From Streptomyces physcomitrii (GTDB taxonomy: Bacteria > Actinomycetota > Actinomycetes > Streptomycetales > Streptomycetaceae), in contig NZ_JAAWWP010000018.1 of NCBI RefSeq assembly GCF_012273655.1, positions 1 through 64,000 of the forward strand: a DNA stretch of 64,000 nt, in the 5' to 3' direction. The translations under genes and the position numbers were made by a program. Below the pieces are notes generated by a model, which was given only the letters and a program-made list of their open reading frames with translations, ran no database searches and was not told the origin of the DNA. Each line of letters opens with the position of its first letter. The stretch's first letter is position 1. This document shows, piece by piece, positions 41,467 through 49,592 of this stretch.

Positions 41467-43365
41467 CTACCGCTCGTACAGTGCGTCGATCTCCCCGGCG
41501 AAGTCGCGGACCAGCGCCTCGCGCTTCATCTTCTGCGAGGGGGTGAGATGGCCCGCCTCCTCGGTGAACTGGCCCGCGAGGACGGCGAATTTGCGGATGG
41601 ACTCGGGGCGGGAGACCAGCTTGTTGGCCTCGTCGACGGCGCGCTGCAGGGTCTCGTGCAGCTCCGGGTCCTGGGCGAGCCGCTCCAGCGGGACGTTCTT
41701 GCGGCGCATCTGCTGCCAGTGCGCGATGCCCTCCGGGTCGAGGGTGAACAGCGCCCCGACGAACGGCCGGGCGTCACCGACCACCAGGCACTGGCTGACC
41801 AGCGGGTGGGCGCGCAGCCAGTCCTCCAGCGGGGCCGGGGCGACGTTCTTGCCGCCGGTGGTGATCAGCATCTCGCTCTTGCGTCCGGTGAGGGTCAGAT
41901 AGCCGTCGGCGTCCAGGCTGCCGAGATCGCCGGTCGGCAGCCAGCCGTCCTCGGTGGCGGGCACCGCGGCGCGGGTCTGCGCGTCCCAGTACCCGGCGAA
42001 GACCTGCGGCCCCTTCAGGAAGACCTCGCCGTCCGCCCCGAGCCGCAGCCGCGCGCCGGGCATCGGCCAGCCGACCGTGCCGAGGCGCTGCTGCTGCGGC
42101 GGGGTCACGGTGACGGCGGCGGTGGTCTCGGTCAGCCCGTACCCCTCGAAGAGCTCGATCCCGGCGCCGGTGTAGAAGGTGCCGAGCCGCCGCCCGAGCG
42201 GGGAGCCCCCGCTGATGACGTACCGCACCCGGCCGCCGAGGGCCGCGCGGATCCGGCGGTAGACCAGCGGGTCGTACACCCCGCGCGCGAAGCGCAGTCC
42301 CGCGCCGGGGCCCGGTCCGGTGCCGAGCTGCTGGGCCTCCGTCTCCTCGCCGTAGCGGCGGGCGATACGGGCGGCCCGGTCGTAGGAGGAGACCCGGCCG
42401 AGGCGTTCGGCGGTGGCGCGGCCGGTGTTGAAGACCTTCTCCAGGACGTACGGGATGGCGAGCAGGAAGGTCGGGCGGAAGGAGGCGAGGTCGGCGAGGA
42501 GGTCCTCGGTGGCGATGCTGGGCGCGTGGCCGAGGCGCACCCGGGCGCGCAGGCAGCCGAGCGCCACCATCCGGCCGAAGACATGGGAGAGCGGCAGGAA
42601 GAGGAGGGTGGCGGGCTGCTCCTCGCTGGTCGCGCGGAAGATCGGGTGGAGCAGCTCCACGGCGTTGTCGATCTCGGCGAAGACATTGCCGTGGGTGAGG
42701 ACGCAGCCCTTGGGGCGGCCGGTGGTGCCCGAGGTGTACATCAGGGTGGCCGGGTCGGCGGGGCCGAGCCGGGCGCGGCGGGCCGCCAGCTCGGCGTCGG
42801 TGACCCCGGTGGCGCGCCCCAGCTCCGCGAGCCGCCCGAGGTCGCCCGCCTCGAAGGCCCAGACGTGCGCGAGGTCGGCGAGGCGGTCGCGTTCGGGGCC
42901 GAGGGCGGCGGCCGCCGCGGCGGTTTCGACGGCGAGGGCGACGGCCCCGGAGTCCTGGAGGATCGCGCGGGTCTGGAAGGCCGAGGAGGTCGGGTAGACG
43001 GGGACGGTGACCAGCCCGGCGGCCCAGGCGGCGAAGTCGAGGAGGGTCCACTCGTAGCGGGTGCGCGCCATGATCGCGAGCCGTTCGCCGGGGGCGAGGC
43101 CCTGCGCGATCAGGCCCTTGGCGAGCGCGGCGACCTCCTCGGCGAAGGCGGCGGCGGTGACGTCCTGCCAGCGGCCCGCCGCGTCCTTGCGCGCGAGGAC
43201 GGGCGCCGCCGGCTCCTCGCGGGCGTTGTCGAAGGGGATGTCGGCGAGCGAGCCGCGCACCGGCGGCGCGGCCAGGGCGGGCATGCCGACCTCGCGTACG
43301 ACGCCGTCGACGGACTTCTTCTGCGGTGCGACGAGGGCGGGCAGCGAGGACGCCTTACGGGGCAC
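41467..43365 (-). CDS. long-chain acyl-CoA synthetase (AMP-forming)
   Basis: A 632-residue ANL-superfamily ligase that activates fatty acids to acyl-CoA. Motifs: P-loop YTSGTTGRPKG (~residue 227), substrate/AMP region EGYGLTETTA, YWDAQTRAAVPATEDGWLPT then GDLGSLDADGYLTLTGRKSE, and the FadD15-like C-terminus (PLEDWLRAHPLVSQCLVVGD). No membrane helix. GTG at 43365 has AAGGAG 6 bases upstream. It lies downstream of the thiolase on the same strand, so fatty-acid handling genes are grouped here. Confidence 0.9.
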   Translation of the reverse strand: MPRKASSLPALVAPQKKSVDGVVREVGMPALAAPPVRGSLADIPFDNAREEPAAPVLARKDAAGRWQDVTAAAFAEEVAALAKGLIAQGLAPGERLAIMARTRYEWTLLDFAAWAAGLVTVPVYPTSSAFQTRAILQDSGAVALAVETAAAAAALGPERDRLADLAHVWAFEAGDLGRLAELGRATGVTDAELAARRARLGPADPATLMYTSGTTGRPKGCVLTHGNVFAEIDNAVELLHPIFRATSEEQPATLLFLPLSHVFGRMVALGCLRARVRLGHAPSIATEDLLADLASFRPTFLLAIPYVLEKVFNTGRATAERLGRVSSYDRAARIARRYGEETEAQQLGTGPGPGAGLRFARGVYDPLVYRRIRAALGGRVRYVISGGSPLGRRLGTFYTGAGIELFEGYGLTETTAAVTVTPPQQQRLGTVGWPMPGARLRLGADGEVFLKGPQVFAGYWDAQTRAAVPATEDGWLPTGDLGSLDADGYLTLTGRKSEMLITTGGKNVAPAPLEDWLRAHPLVSQCLVVGDARPFVGALFTLDPEGIAHWQQMRRKNVPLERLAQDPELHETLQRAVDEANKLVSRPESIRKFAVLAGQFTEEAGHLTPSQKMKREALVRDFAGEIDALYER

Positions 43366-43542
43366 TTGCACTCCTTTGCGTACAGCGGTTGCGGGACCGT
43401 ATGCGACGGGAGCTGTGCGGGACAAGAGCGGGGACGGCGGGGGCCGGGGCGGAAAAGGTGAAGGTGAGCGGGGGTGGGGCGGCCGGTCGGCGCCTCCTCG
43501 GCTCCCGGTGCCCTGCCGCCCCGCCCCGCGCGCCCGCCGCGG

Positions 43543-44853
43543 CTAGACCTTCTCCAGGACCGCCGTGACGCCGAGTCCGCCCGCCGCGCAGACCGAGATC
43601 AGCCCGCGCGAGGGGCCCTCGCGCTCGGCGAGCAGCTTGGCCAGGTTGGCGACGATACGGCCGCCGGTGGCCGCGAAGGGGTGCCCGGCGGCGAGGGAGG
43701 AGCCCGCGACGTTGAGCTTCTCGCGGTCGACGGGGGCGAGGCCGCGCTTCTCCCAGGCCGCGAGGGTGGCCAGCACCTGGGAGGCGAAGGCCTCGTGGAT
43801 CTCGATCAGGTCGAAGTCCTCGATGCCGAGGCCGGCCCGCTCCAGCATCCGCGGCACCGCGTAGGTGGGCGCCATGAGCAGCCCGTCCTCGCCGTCCCGC
43901 ACATCGCCGTTGACGTAGTCGACGGCCGCCGTCTCGTACACCGTCAGATAGGCGAGCGGGCTGAGCCCGCGGGCCTCGCACCACTCCTCGCTCGCCAGCA
44001 GCACCGTGGAGGCGCCGTCGGTCAGCGGGGTGGAGTTGCCGGGGGTCATCGTCGGCTCGGGGTCCCGCACGCCGTAGCAGGGCTTGAGCGTGGCGAGCTT
44101 CTCCAGGGTGGAGCCGGGGCGCAGGTTGTTGTCGCGGGCCAGTCCGCGGAAGGGGACCACCAGGTCGTCCTGGAAGCCGCGTTCGTAGGCGGCGGCGAGG
44201 TTGCGGTGGCTGCGGAAGGCGAGTTCGTCCTGCGCCTCGCGGCCGATGCCCCACTTGCGGGCGGTGATCGCGGCGTGCTCGCCCATCGAGAGGCCGGTGC
44301 GGGGCTCCGCGTTCTCCGGGATGTCCGGCACGATGTGGCCGGGGCGGATCCGGGCGAGCGCCTTGAGGCGGGCCCCGGTGGTCTTGCCGCGGCGGGCCGC
44401 GAGCAGGGTGCGGCGCAGCTCGTCGTTGACGCCGAGCGGGGCGTCGCTGGTGGTGTCGGCGCCGCCCGCGACACCGGAGTCGATCTGCCCGAGCATGATC
44501 TTGTTGGCGACGGCGATGACGGCCTGGAGCCCGGTGCCGCAGGCCTGCTGGAGGTCGTAGGCGGGGGTGGAGTGGTCGAGCGCCGAGCCGAGGACGGTCT
44601 CGCGGGCGAGGTTGAAGTCCCGGCTGTGCTTGAGGACCGCCCCGGCGACGAACTCGCCGACCGCGCCGGGCCCGGACAGCGAGTACCGCTCGGCCAGCCC
44701 GTCCAGCGCCGCGGTCAGCATCTCCTGGTTGGAGGCGGTGGCGTAGGCGCCGTCGGAGCGGGCGAACGGGATACGGCTCCCTCCGACCACGGCGACCCGC
44801 CGGATCTGGGGCAGGCGGGCGTCGGGGGCCTTGTCCCCGGGGCGGTACTGCAT
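43543..44853 (-). CDS. acetyl-CoA C-acyltransferase (thiolase)
   Basis: A 436-residue thiolase. Nucleophilic Cys in QQACGTGLQ (~residue 106), EIHEAFASQ and GHPFAATGGR His motifs, and the second catalytic Cys in SVCAAGGLG. Length fits FadI/FadA2-type enzymes. Divergent from a fabG4-like/MaoC pair, the same arrangement as fadA2 beside fabG4-htdX in Mycobacterium tuberculosis (Rv0241c-Rv0243). It probably works in beta-oxidation or acyl-CoA chain remodelling. Confidence 0.9.
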   Translation of the reverse strand: MQYRPGDKAPDARLPQIRRVAVVGGSRIPFARSDGAYATASNQEMLTAALDGLAERYSLSGPGAVGEFVAGAVLKHSRDFNLARETVLGSALDHSTPAYDLQQACGTGLQAVIAVANKIMLGQIDSGVAGGADTTSDAPLGVNDELRRTLLAARRGKTTGARLKALARIRPGHIVPDIPENAEPRTGLSMGEHAAITARKWGIGREAQDELAFRSHRNLAAAYERGFQDDLVVPFRGLARDNNLRPGSTLEKLATLKPCYGVRDPEPTMTPGNSTPLTDGASTVLLASEEWCEARGLSPLAYLTVYETAAVDYVNGDVRDGEDGLLMAPTYAVPRMLERAGLGIEDFDLIEIHEAFASQVLATLAAWEKRGLAPVDREKLNVAGSSLAAGHPFAATGGRIVANLAKLLAEREGPSRGLISVCAAGGLGVTAVLEKV

Positions 44854-44873
44854 CTCGACCAGCTCCTGACTCT

Positions 44874-44902
44874 TGAGTAACCTTACTCAGAAGTAAATTT
44901 AC
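44874..44902. promoter_or_regulatory. two palindromes in the divergent thiolase/fabG promoter
   Basis: A perfect palindrome TGAGTAA-CC-TTACTCA (44874-44889) is followed 3 bases later by GTAAATTTAC (44893-44902). The nested TTACT/AGTAA arms overlap both. They sit 21-49 bases from the thiolase start and 22-50 bases from the fabG start, ideal for a TetR-type repressor controlling both. The TetR gene at 47335-48117 is the obvious candidate, by proximity only. Confidence 0.65.
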
Positions 44903-44923
44903 GACCGAGCAGGGAGTTGGACA

Positions 44924-46246
44924 ATGGCCGACCGCTACTTGAACTTCACCGGCACCGGCGCGGGCCGCTTCCTCACCAGCAGGCTGGGACTGCCGCAGCC
45001 CGTCCCGCTCAAGCGGTACAGCGACAGCAAGCCGGACCTCGGCGGCCCCCTGCTGCACCTCACCGCGGGCGGCTCCGCCCTCGCCGACCCGCTGGAGGAG
45101 GTGCTGCGCCGCACCGGTCTGCCGGTGCAGGCCGAGGCCGAACGCCCGGCCGCCGTCGTCCTCGACGCCACCGGCGTACGCGACGTCGCCGCCCTCGCCG
45201 AGGTGCACGCCGCCCTGCACCCGGTCGTCCGCTCGGTCGCCGCGAGCGGCCGGATCGTGGTCCTCGGCTCGGTGCCGGACCCGGAGGACCACCACCAGGC
45301 CGCCGCCCAGCAGGGCCTGGAGGGCTTCGTCCGCTCGCTCGGCAAGGAGAGCGGCAGGGGCCGCACGGTGACCCTGGTGCGCACCGGCTCGGCCGCCGCG
45401 GCGGAGTCGACGCTGCGTTTCCTGCTCACCCCCAAGTCCGCGTACGTCAGCGGCCAGGTGATCGAGGTCTCCGGCGCAGGGGCCGCGGAGGTGACCGCGC
45501 CCGCCAGCTGGGCCCGCCCGCTGGAGGGCAGGACCGCCCTGGTGACCGGCGCGGCCCGGGGCATCGGCCTGGCCGTCGCCGAGACGCTGGCCCGGGACGG
45601 CGCCAAGGTCGTGCTGCTCGATGTGCCCGGCGCCCAGGCCGACCTGGTGAAGGCCGCCGACCGGCTGGGCGGCAGCGCCCTGCCGCTGGACATCACCGCC
45701 GAGGACGCGGGCGAGCACATCGCCGGAGCCCTGCCCGAGGGCCTGGACATCCTGATCCACAACGCGGGCATCACCCGGGACCGCAAGCTCGCCAATATGC
45801 CCGCCGAGCGCTGGGCCTCCGTCCTGGAGGTCAACCTCGCCTCGGTGCTGCGCACCACGGACCACCTGCTCAAGGCGGGCACCCTCGGCCGGGGCGCCCG
45901 GATCGTCGCCACCGCCTCCATCGCGGGCGTCGCGGGCAACGTCGGCCAGACCAACTACGCGGCGAGCAAGGCCGGGATCATCGGCCTGGTGCGTTCGCTG
46001 GCGCCGCGCGCCCTCGCCGAGCACGGGGTGACCGTCAACGCCGTCGCCCCCGGCTTCATCGAGACCAAGATGACCGCCGCGGTGCCGCTGATGATCCGCG
46101 AGGCCGGCCGCCGGATGAACTCGATGGCCCAGGGCGGGCTGCCGGTCGACGTCGCCGAGACCATCGCCTGGTTCGCGAACCCCGCCTCCGGCGCGGTCAA
46201 CGGCCAGGTCGTCCGCGTCTGCGGCCAGAGCCTGCTCGGCGCCTGA
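44924..46246 (+). CDS. high-molecular-weight 3-oxoacyl-[ACP/CoA] reductase (FabG4-like SDR)
   Basis: A 440-residue double-domain SDR. The N-terminal ~200 residues are a degenerate Rossmann domain (ADRYLNFTGTGAGRFLTSRL); the C-terminal half is catalytic with TGAARGIG cofactor loop, NNAG-like HNAGITRD, Ser in ATASIAGV, and YAASKAG catalytic Tyr/Lys. This layout is that of mycobacterial FabG4. It reduces 3-ketoacyl thioesters. ATG at 44924 follows GGGAG. It is followed after 92 bases by a MaoC dehydratase, the next enzyme in the cycle. Confidence 0.88.
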   Translation: MADRYLNFTGTGAGRFLTSRLGLPQPVPLKRYSDSKPDLGGPLLHLTAGGSALADPLEEVLRRTGLPVQAEAERPAAVVLDATGVRDVAALAEVHAALHPVVRSVAASGRIVVLGSVPDPEDHHQAAAQQGLEGFVRSLGKESGRGRTVTLVRTGSAAAAESTLRFLLTPKSAYVSGQVIEVSGAGAAEVTAPASWARPLEGRTALVTGAARGIGLAVAETLARDGAKVVLLDVPGAQADLVKAADRLGGSALPLDITAEDAGEHIAGALPEGLDILIHNAGITRDRKLANMPAERWASVLEVNLASVLRTTDHLLKAGTLGRGARIVATASIAGVAGNVGQTNYAASKAGIIGLVRSLAPRALAEHGVTVNAVAPGFIETKMTAAVPLMIREAGRRMNSMAQGGLPVDVAETIAWFANPASGAVNGQVVRVCGQSLLGA

Positions 46247-46338
46247 GCCCGCCCTCCGCCGCGGCCGCCCGACCCGGCCGCGGCGCCGGCGCGCTCATGG
46301 AACGCGCCGACGCACTCACGGAAACGTACGGAGAACCC

Positions 46339-47241
46339 ATGCCGCACCCGCAACCAGACCCGCAGCCGCCCGCCGGGGACCGCCCGCGGACGGTGACCCT
46401 CGGCGGCCCGCCCTCGCTGGCGCCGCTGCTCGCCCGCGGCGCGCTGCTCTCGCCGCTGAAGAAGGCGGGCCCGGGCGCGGTGGCGCCGCCGACCCGGATC
46501 GTGCTGCCGGGTGCCCGGGCCGACGCCGGGCGCCTCGCCGCGTACGAGGAGATCTGCGGTTTCGCACCCGACCGGGCGGCGCTGCCGGTGACCTATCCGC
46601 ATCTGCTCGGCTTCCCGCTGCAGATGCTCCTGATGTCGGAGCGCGCCTTCCCGCTGCCGCTGCTCGGCCTGGTGCACACCTCGATCAGCATCGAGCAGCA
46701 CCGCGCCCTGCACCCCCTCGCCGAGTCCGAAGTCACCGTCTACGCCGATCAGTTCGCACCGCACCGCCGGGGCACCGAGGCCCATCTGGTGACCGAGGCC
46801 CGGGTGGACGGCGCCCTGGTCTGGGAGTCGCGCAGCACCTATCTCGCCCGGCACGCGGTACCCGCCGAGCAGCGCGAGCGCGCGGACGCCCCGCAGGCGG
46901 ACGCCCCGGACCCGCTGAAGCTGCCCGAGGCCGCCGAGTGGCGGCTCCCCGGCGACCTCGGCCGCCGCTACGGCGCCGCCTCCGGCGACCGCAACCCGAT
47001 CCATCTGCACCCGCTGACCGCCCGCCTCTTCGGCTTCCCGCGCGCCATCGCCCACGGCATGTGGACGGTCGCCCGCTGCCTGGCGGCACAGGGAGCCACC
47101 GGCCCGGTGCGGGTACGGGCGGAGTTCAAGGCCCCGGTCCTGCTCCCGGCCACGGTGACCTACGCGGCCGAGGGCGGCGACTTCGCGCTGCGCAGCGGGG
47201 AGCGGGTGCATCTGACAGGGCGCGTGGGCGCGTTGGGCTGA
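46339..47241 (+). CDS. MaoC-family 3-hydroxyacyl-thioester dehydratase (HtdX-like)
   Basis: A 300-residue double hot-dog protein. The hydratase-2 motif is in the C-terminal half: RYGAASGDRNPIHLHPLTAR then LFGFPRAIAHGMW, with the Asp/His catalytic pair. The N-terminal hot-dog (~60-180) lacks it, as in single-active-site members. It interconverts enoyl and (R)-3-hydroxyacyl thioesters, pairing with the upstream reductase. ATG at 46339 has GGAG 5 bases upstream; ATG 46297 has no ribosome site. Confidence 0.85.
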   Translation: MPHPQPDPQPPAGDRPRTVTLGGPPSLAPLLARGALLSPLKKAGPGAVAPPTRIVLPGARADAGRLAAYEEICGFAPDRAALPVTYPHLLGFPLQMLLMSERAFPLPLLGLVHTSISIEQHRALHPLAESEVTVYADQFAPHRRGTEAHLVTEARVDGALVWESRSTYLARHAVPAEQRERADAPQADAPDPLKLPEAAEWRLPGDLGRRYGAASGDRNPIHLHPLTARLFGFPRAIAHGMWTVARCLAAQGATGPVRVRAEFKAPVLLPATVTYAAEGGDFALRSGERVHLTGRVGALG

Positions 47242-47334
47242 GGGGGAGAGGGCGAGGGCGGTACGGGGCGGCGCACGGCCGGAGGCTGTCCCGGCGCCCG
47301 GCAGTCTCACCGCTCACCCCGCCGCCCCCGCAGC

Positions 47335-48117
47335 TCACCCCGTCGGCTGGGCCGCGGCCGCCGTCCAGGGGCGGCCCTCCAGGAGGTTGCCGAGTCCGGC
47401 CCAGGCGAAGTTCATCATGGTGGCCGCGGCCTGGTTGGCGCCGGTGGCCGAGGCCTGGTCCGCGCTCATTCCGCCCGTACGGGAGTCGGTCAGCGCCCAG
47501 CCCGCGAGCGACTCCGCGGCGCCGACCAGGGCCTGCGCCAGGGCGACGGCTTCGCGTTCCTTGCCCTCGGCACCGGCGGGCGGCCCGGGCAGGGGGCCGT
47601 GCTGCGCCTGCTCCCGGTGGGCGGCGTGGATGAGGGCGGTGACGAAGCTGACCATGTCCTCGCGCACCTTCGCGGCGGCGGTGGCGAAGGGCTCGTGCGT
47701 GCGGGCCCGGGTGTGGAACACCGCCCAGCCGTCCGGGTGTTCGGCGGTGTGCAGGAAGAACGACCGCAGCCCGTCCCAGAGTTGGCGGTCCGCGGGCTGG
47801 CGTACGTCGACGCCCCGCAGCACCGCGGTCATCAGCGCCCGGGACTCCCGCTCGACGCAGGCGCTGAACAGCTCTTCCTTGGAGTGGAGATAGAGGTAGA
47901 CGAGCGGCTTGGACACCCCCGCGCGCCGGGCGATCTCGTCCATGGAGGCGGCCTGGTAGCCCTGCGCGGCGAAGACCCGTACCGCCGCGTCGAGCATCTG
48001 CTTCTCGCGGACGGCCCGCGGCATGCGCCGGTTGCGCGCCGCCTTGGGACGAGCGGATCCCGCCGCCCCCTCGGCCGCCCCGCCGCCCGCCGCGCCCTCC
48101 CGCCTCACCGCACCCAC
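47335..48117 (-). CDS. TetR-family regulator
   Basis: A 260-residue regulator. After a Gly/Ala-rich tail the DNA-binding domain is clear (~36-85: MLDAAVRVFAAQGYQAASMD then EIARRAGVSKPLVYLYLHSK with helix-turn-helix). The ligand domain follows. It is convergent with the fabG/maoC operon and near palindromes between the divergent fatty-acid genes, suggesting control of acyl-CoA genes. GTG at 48117 as given; the conserved part could start 31 codons later (MPRAVREKQM). Confidence 0.85.
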   Translation of the reverse strand: MGAVRREGAAGGGAAEGAAGSARPKAARNRRMPRAVREKQMLDAAVRVFAAQGYQAASMDEIARRAGVSKPLVYLYLHSKEELFSACVERESRALMTAVLRGVDVRQPADRQLWDGLRSFFLHTAEHPDGWAVFHTRARTHEPFATAAAKVREDMVSFVTALIHAAHREQAQHGPLPGPPAGAEGKEREAVALAQALVGAAESLAGWALTDSRTGGMSADQASATGANQAAATMMNFAWAGLGNLLEGRPWTAAAAQPTG

Positions 48118-48330
48118 GCCAACGCCCCTTCACCCCCGCGGTGTTCACAGGACGCACGCCGCGGCTCCCCGTGATGGTCACCGGCCAGGGTACGCGGGCC
48201 CGGTGCGGCCCCCGGTTACGCGCGCGTCAATTGCCGTACGTGGGCGGGTACATGGGCGCTCGGCACGGAACGTACGGCTTCGCGGCGGGAAAGTACGGCT
48301 TCGCGGCGAGGGGCCGGGCGCACGAGAGGC

Positions 48331-48422
48331 GAGGGTCTGGACGTACGGCAGACGAAGAGCTGGACGTACGGCGGACGAAGAGCTGGACGCACGAAAGGCG
48401 AAGAGCTGGACGTACGAGAGGC
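48331..48422. repeat. four copies of a 23-bp tandem repeat
   Basis: Exact 23-base period; three units start GAAGAGCTGGACGTACG or a one-base variant. Just upstream, two copies of a 21-base unit starting GTACGGCTTCGCGGCG (48272-48313) form a second array. They fill the 343-base gap between the TetR start and the DUF4229 stop. There are no spacers, so this is not CRISPR. Confidence 0.85.
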
Positions 48423-48460
48423 GACGGCCCCCGTACGCGAACCCGCGAGCCGGGCGGGTG

Positions 48461-48760
48461 TCAGCTCGTCTGCCCGTGGGCGCGGGCGGCGTCGTCGGCG
48501 AGGTCCTCCTGGCTGCGGCTGGCCTCGAAGCCGTCCTTGGCGCGCTGGACGCGGGCGACGATCTGCTCGGAGGCGCGGTCGCGCTGGCCGCGCAGCACCA
48601 CGAAGCTGATCGGCGCGGAGAGCACCAAGGCGAGCAGCAGGATCCAGAGGTAGTTGGAGTCGCCGAGGCCGCGCGGCGCGATTCCGGTGGCGACCAGACC
48701 CCAGACCACCAGGAAGCAGCCCGCGAAGATCCCGAGGCGCATCAGCGTGTAGCGGAGCAT
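48461..48760 (-). CDS. DUF4229 small membrane protein
   Basis: A 99-residue protein with two transmembrane helices (~8-27 LGIFAGCFLVVWGLVATGI; ~37-55 LWILLLALVLSAPISFVVL) followed by RGQRDRASEQIVARVQRAKD, a match to the actinobacterial DUF4229 pattern. Function unknown. ATG at 48760 (MLRYTLMRLG) has GGAGACGGAAACG upstream; the earlier in-frame ATG does not. Confidence 0.8.
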   Translation of the reverse strand: MLRYTLMRLGIFAGCFLVVWGLVATGIAPRGLGDSNYLWILLLALVLSAPISFVVLRGQRDRASEQIVARVQRAKDGFEASRSQEDLADDAARAHGQTS

Positions 48761-48907
48761 GTCGTTTCCGTCTCCTGTCCGGCGGTGCGGCCCGGCGGGA
48801 CGGCGCCGGGCATCACTCCAGTGAAGCACGCGGCGGCGGCAGTCCCGGAACGGGGTGGAGCGGGGCCGGGTGCGGCCGGAGCACGCGGCCGGGCCCGGCG
48901 GGGCGGC

Positions 48908-49432
48908 TCAGCGCAGCGGGAGCAGCAGGGTGATGTCGTCGCGGTCGTCACCGGGGGCGACGCGGATGGCGCCCGGGACCCGGCCGACCTCCTTGTACCC
49001 GCAGGACTCGTAGAAGCGCTCGATGCCCATGCCGCCGCGGCAGGTGAGCCGGATCGCCTCGATGCCGTCGAGCTCGCGGGCCGAGGCGGCGGTGGCCGCC
49101 ATCAGGGCGCGGCCGTAGCCCTTGCCCTGGTGGGAGGGGTGGACCATCACCGTGTAGACCCAGATCCAGTGCCGCATCAGCCGGTGTGTGGTGTGGGTGA
49201 GGAAGGCGGTCGCGGCGACGGCGCCGCTCCCGTCCCGCCCGACGAGCAGCCTGCTGCGGCCCTCGGCCACCTCGTGCAGGGTCTTGATCAGCATGGGCCG
49301 GATGTCGTCCGGCACCACCGGCGGGACGAATCCGACCGCCCCGCCCGCGTTGGTGACATCCGCCCAGAGCCCGAGCAGGCCTTCGTGCAGCTCGGGGGTG
49401 AGCGGGGGGTCGAGGGTGAAGGTAAGGGCCAT
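48908..49432 (-). CDS. GNAT-family acetyltransferase
   Basis: A 174-residue N-acetyltransferase. Motif A, the acetyl-CoA loop, is VYTVMVHPSHQGKGYGRAL (~residues 90-108, Q-x-x-G-x-G/A), with FYESCGYKEVG near the C-terminus. The substrate is not deducible. ATG at 49432 is chosen because it begins the fold; the ribosome site is weak. A 15-bp palindrome sits 8 bases upstream of the start. Confidence 0.8.
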   Translation of the reverse strand: MALTFTLDPPLTPELHEGLLGLWADVTNAGGAVGFVPPVVPDDIRPMLIKTLHEVAEGRSRLLVGRDGSGAVAATAFLTHTTHRLMRHWIWVYTVMVHPSHQGKGYGRALMAATAASARELDGIEAIRLTCRGGMGIERFYESCGYKEVGRVPGAIRVAPGDDRDDITLLLPLR

Positions 49433-49439
49433 CTGGGCA

Positions 49440-49454
49440 GGGTAATTATTACCC
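49440..49454. promoter_or_regulatory. 15-bp palindrome upstream of the GNAT gene
   Basis: GGGTAAT-T-ATTACCC is a perfect inverted repeat in an AT-rich island, 8 bases before the GNAT start and 138 bases from the mqnE stop. It looks like a transcription-factor operator. Confidence 0.55.
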
Positions 49455-49592
49455 GCCAAGGCGCTCAAGGGGGTTTCGGGGTGGTACGCACCACGCGTGC
49501 GGTACGCACCACGCACCCCCGGTCGGGGCAGCCGCCCCGGATCCCGGACCCGGCCCTCGGACTCGGGCTCAGGCCAGGACTCGGGCTCGGAC

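Noticed and set aside
41239..43461. 740-codon plus-strand frame opposite the acyl-CoA ligase
   Set aside because: No recognisable domain; the minus strand encodes all ANL motifs.
48331..48422. Regular 23-bp repeats considered as a CRISPR array
   Set aside because: Units are directly adjacent with no spacers, and no cas genes are present.
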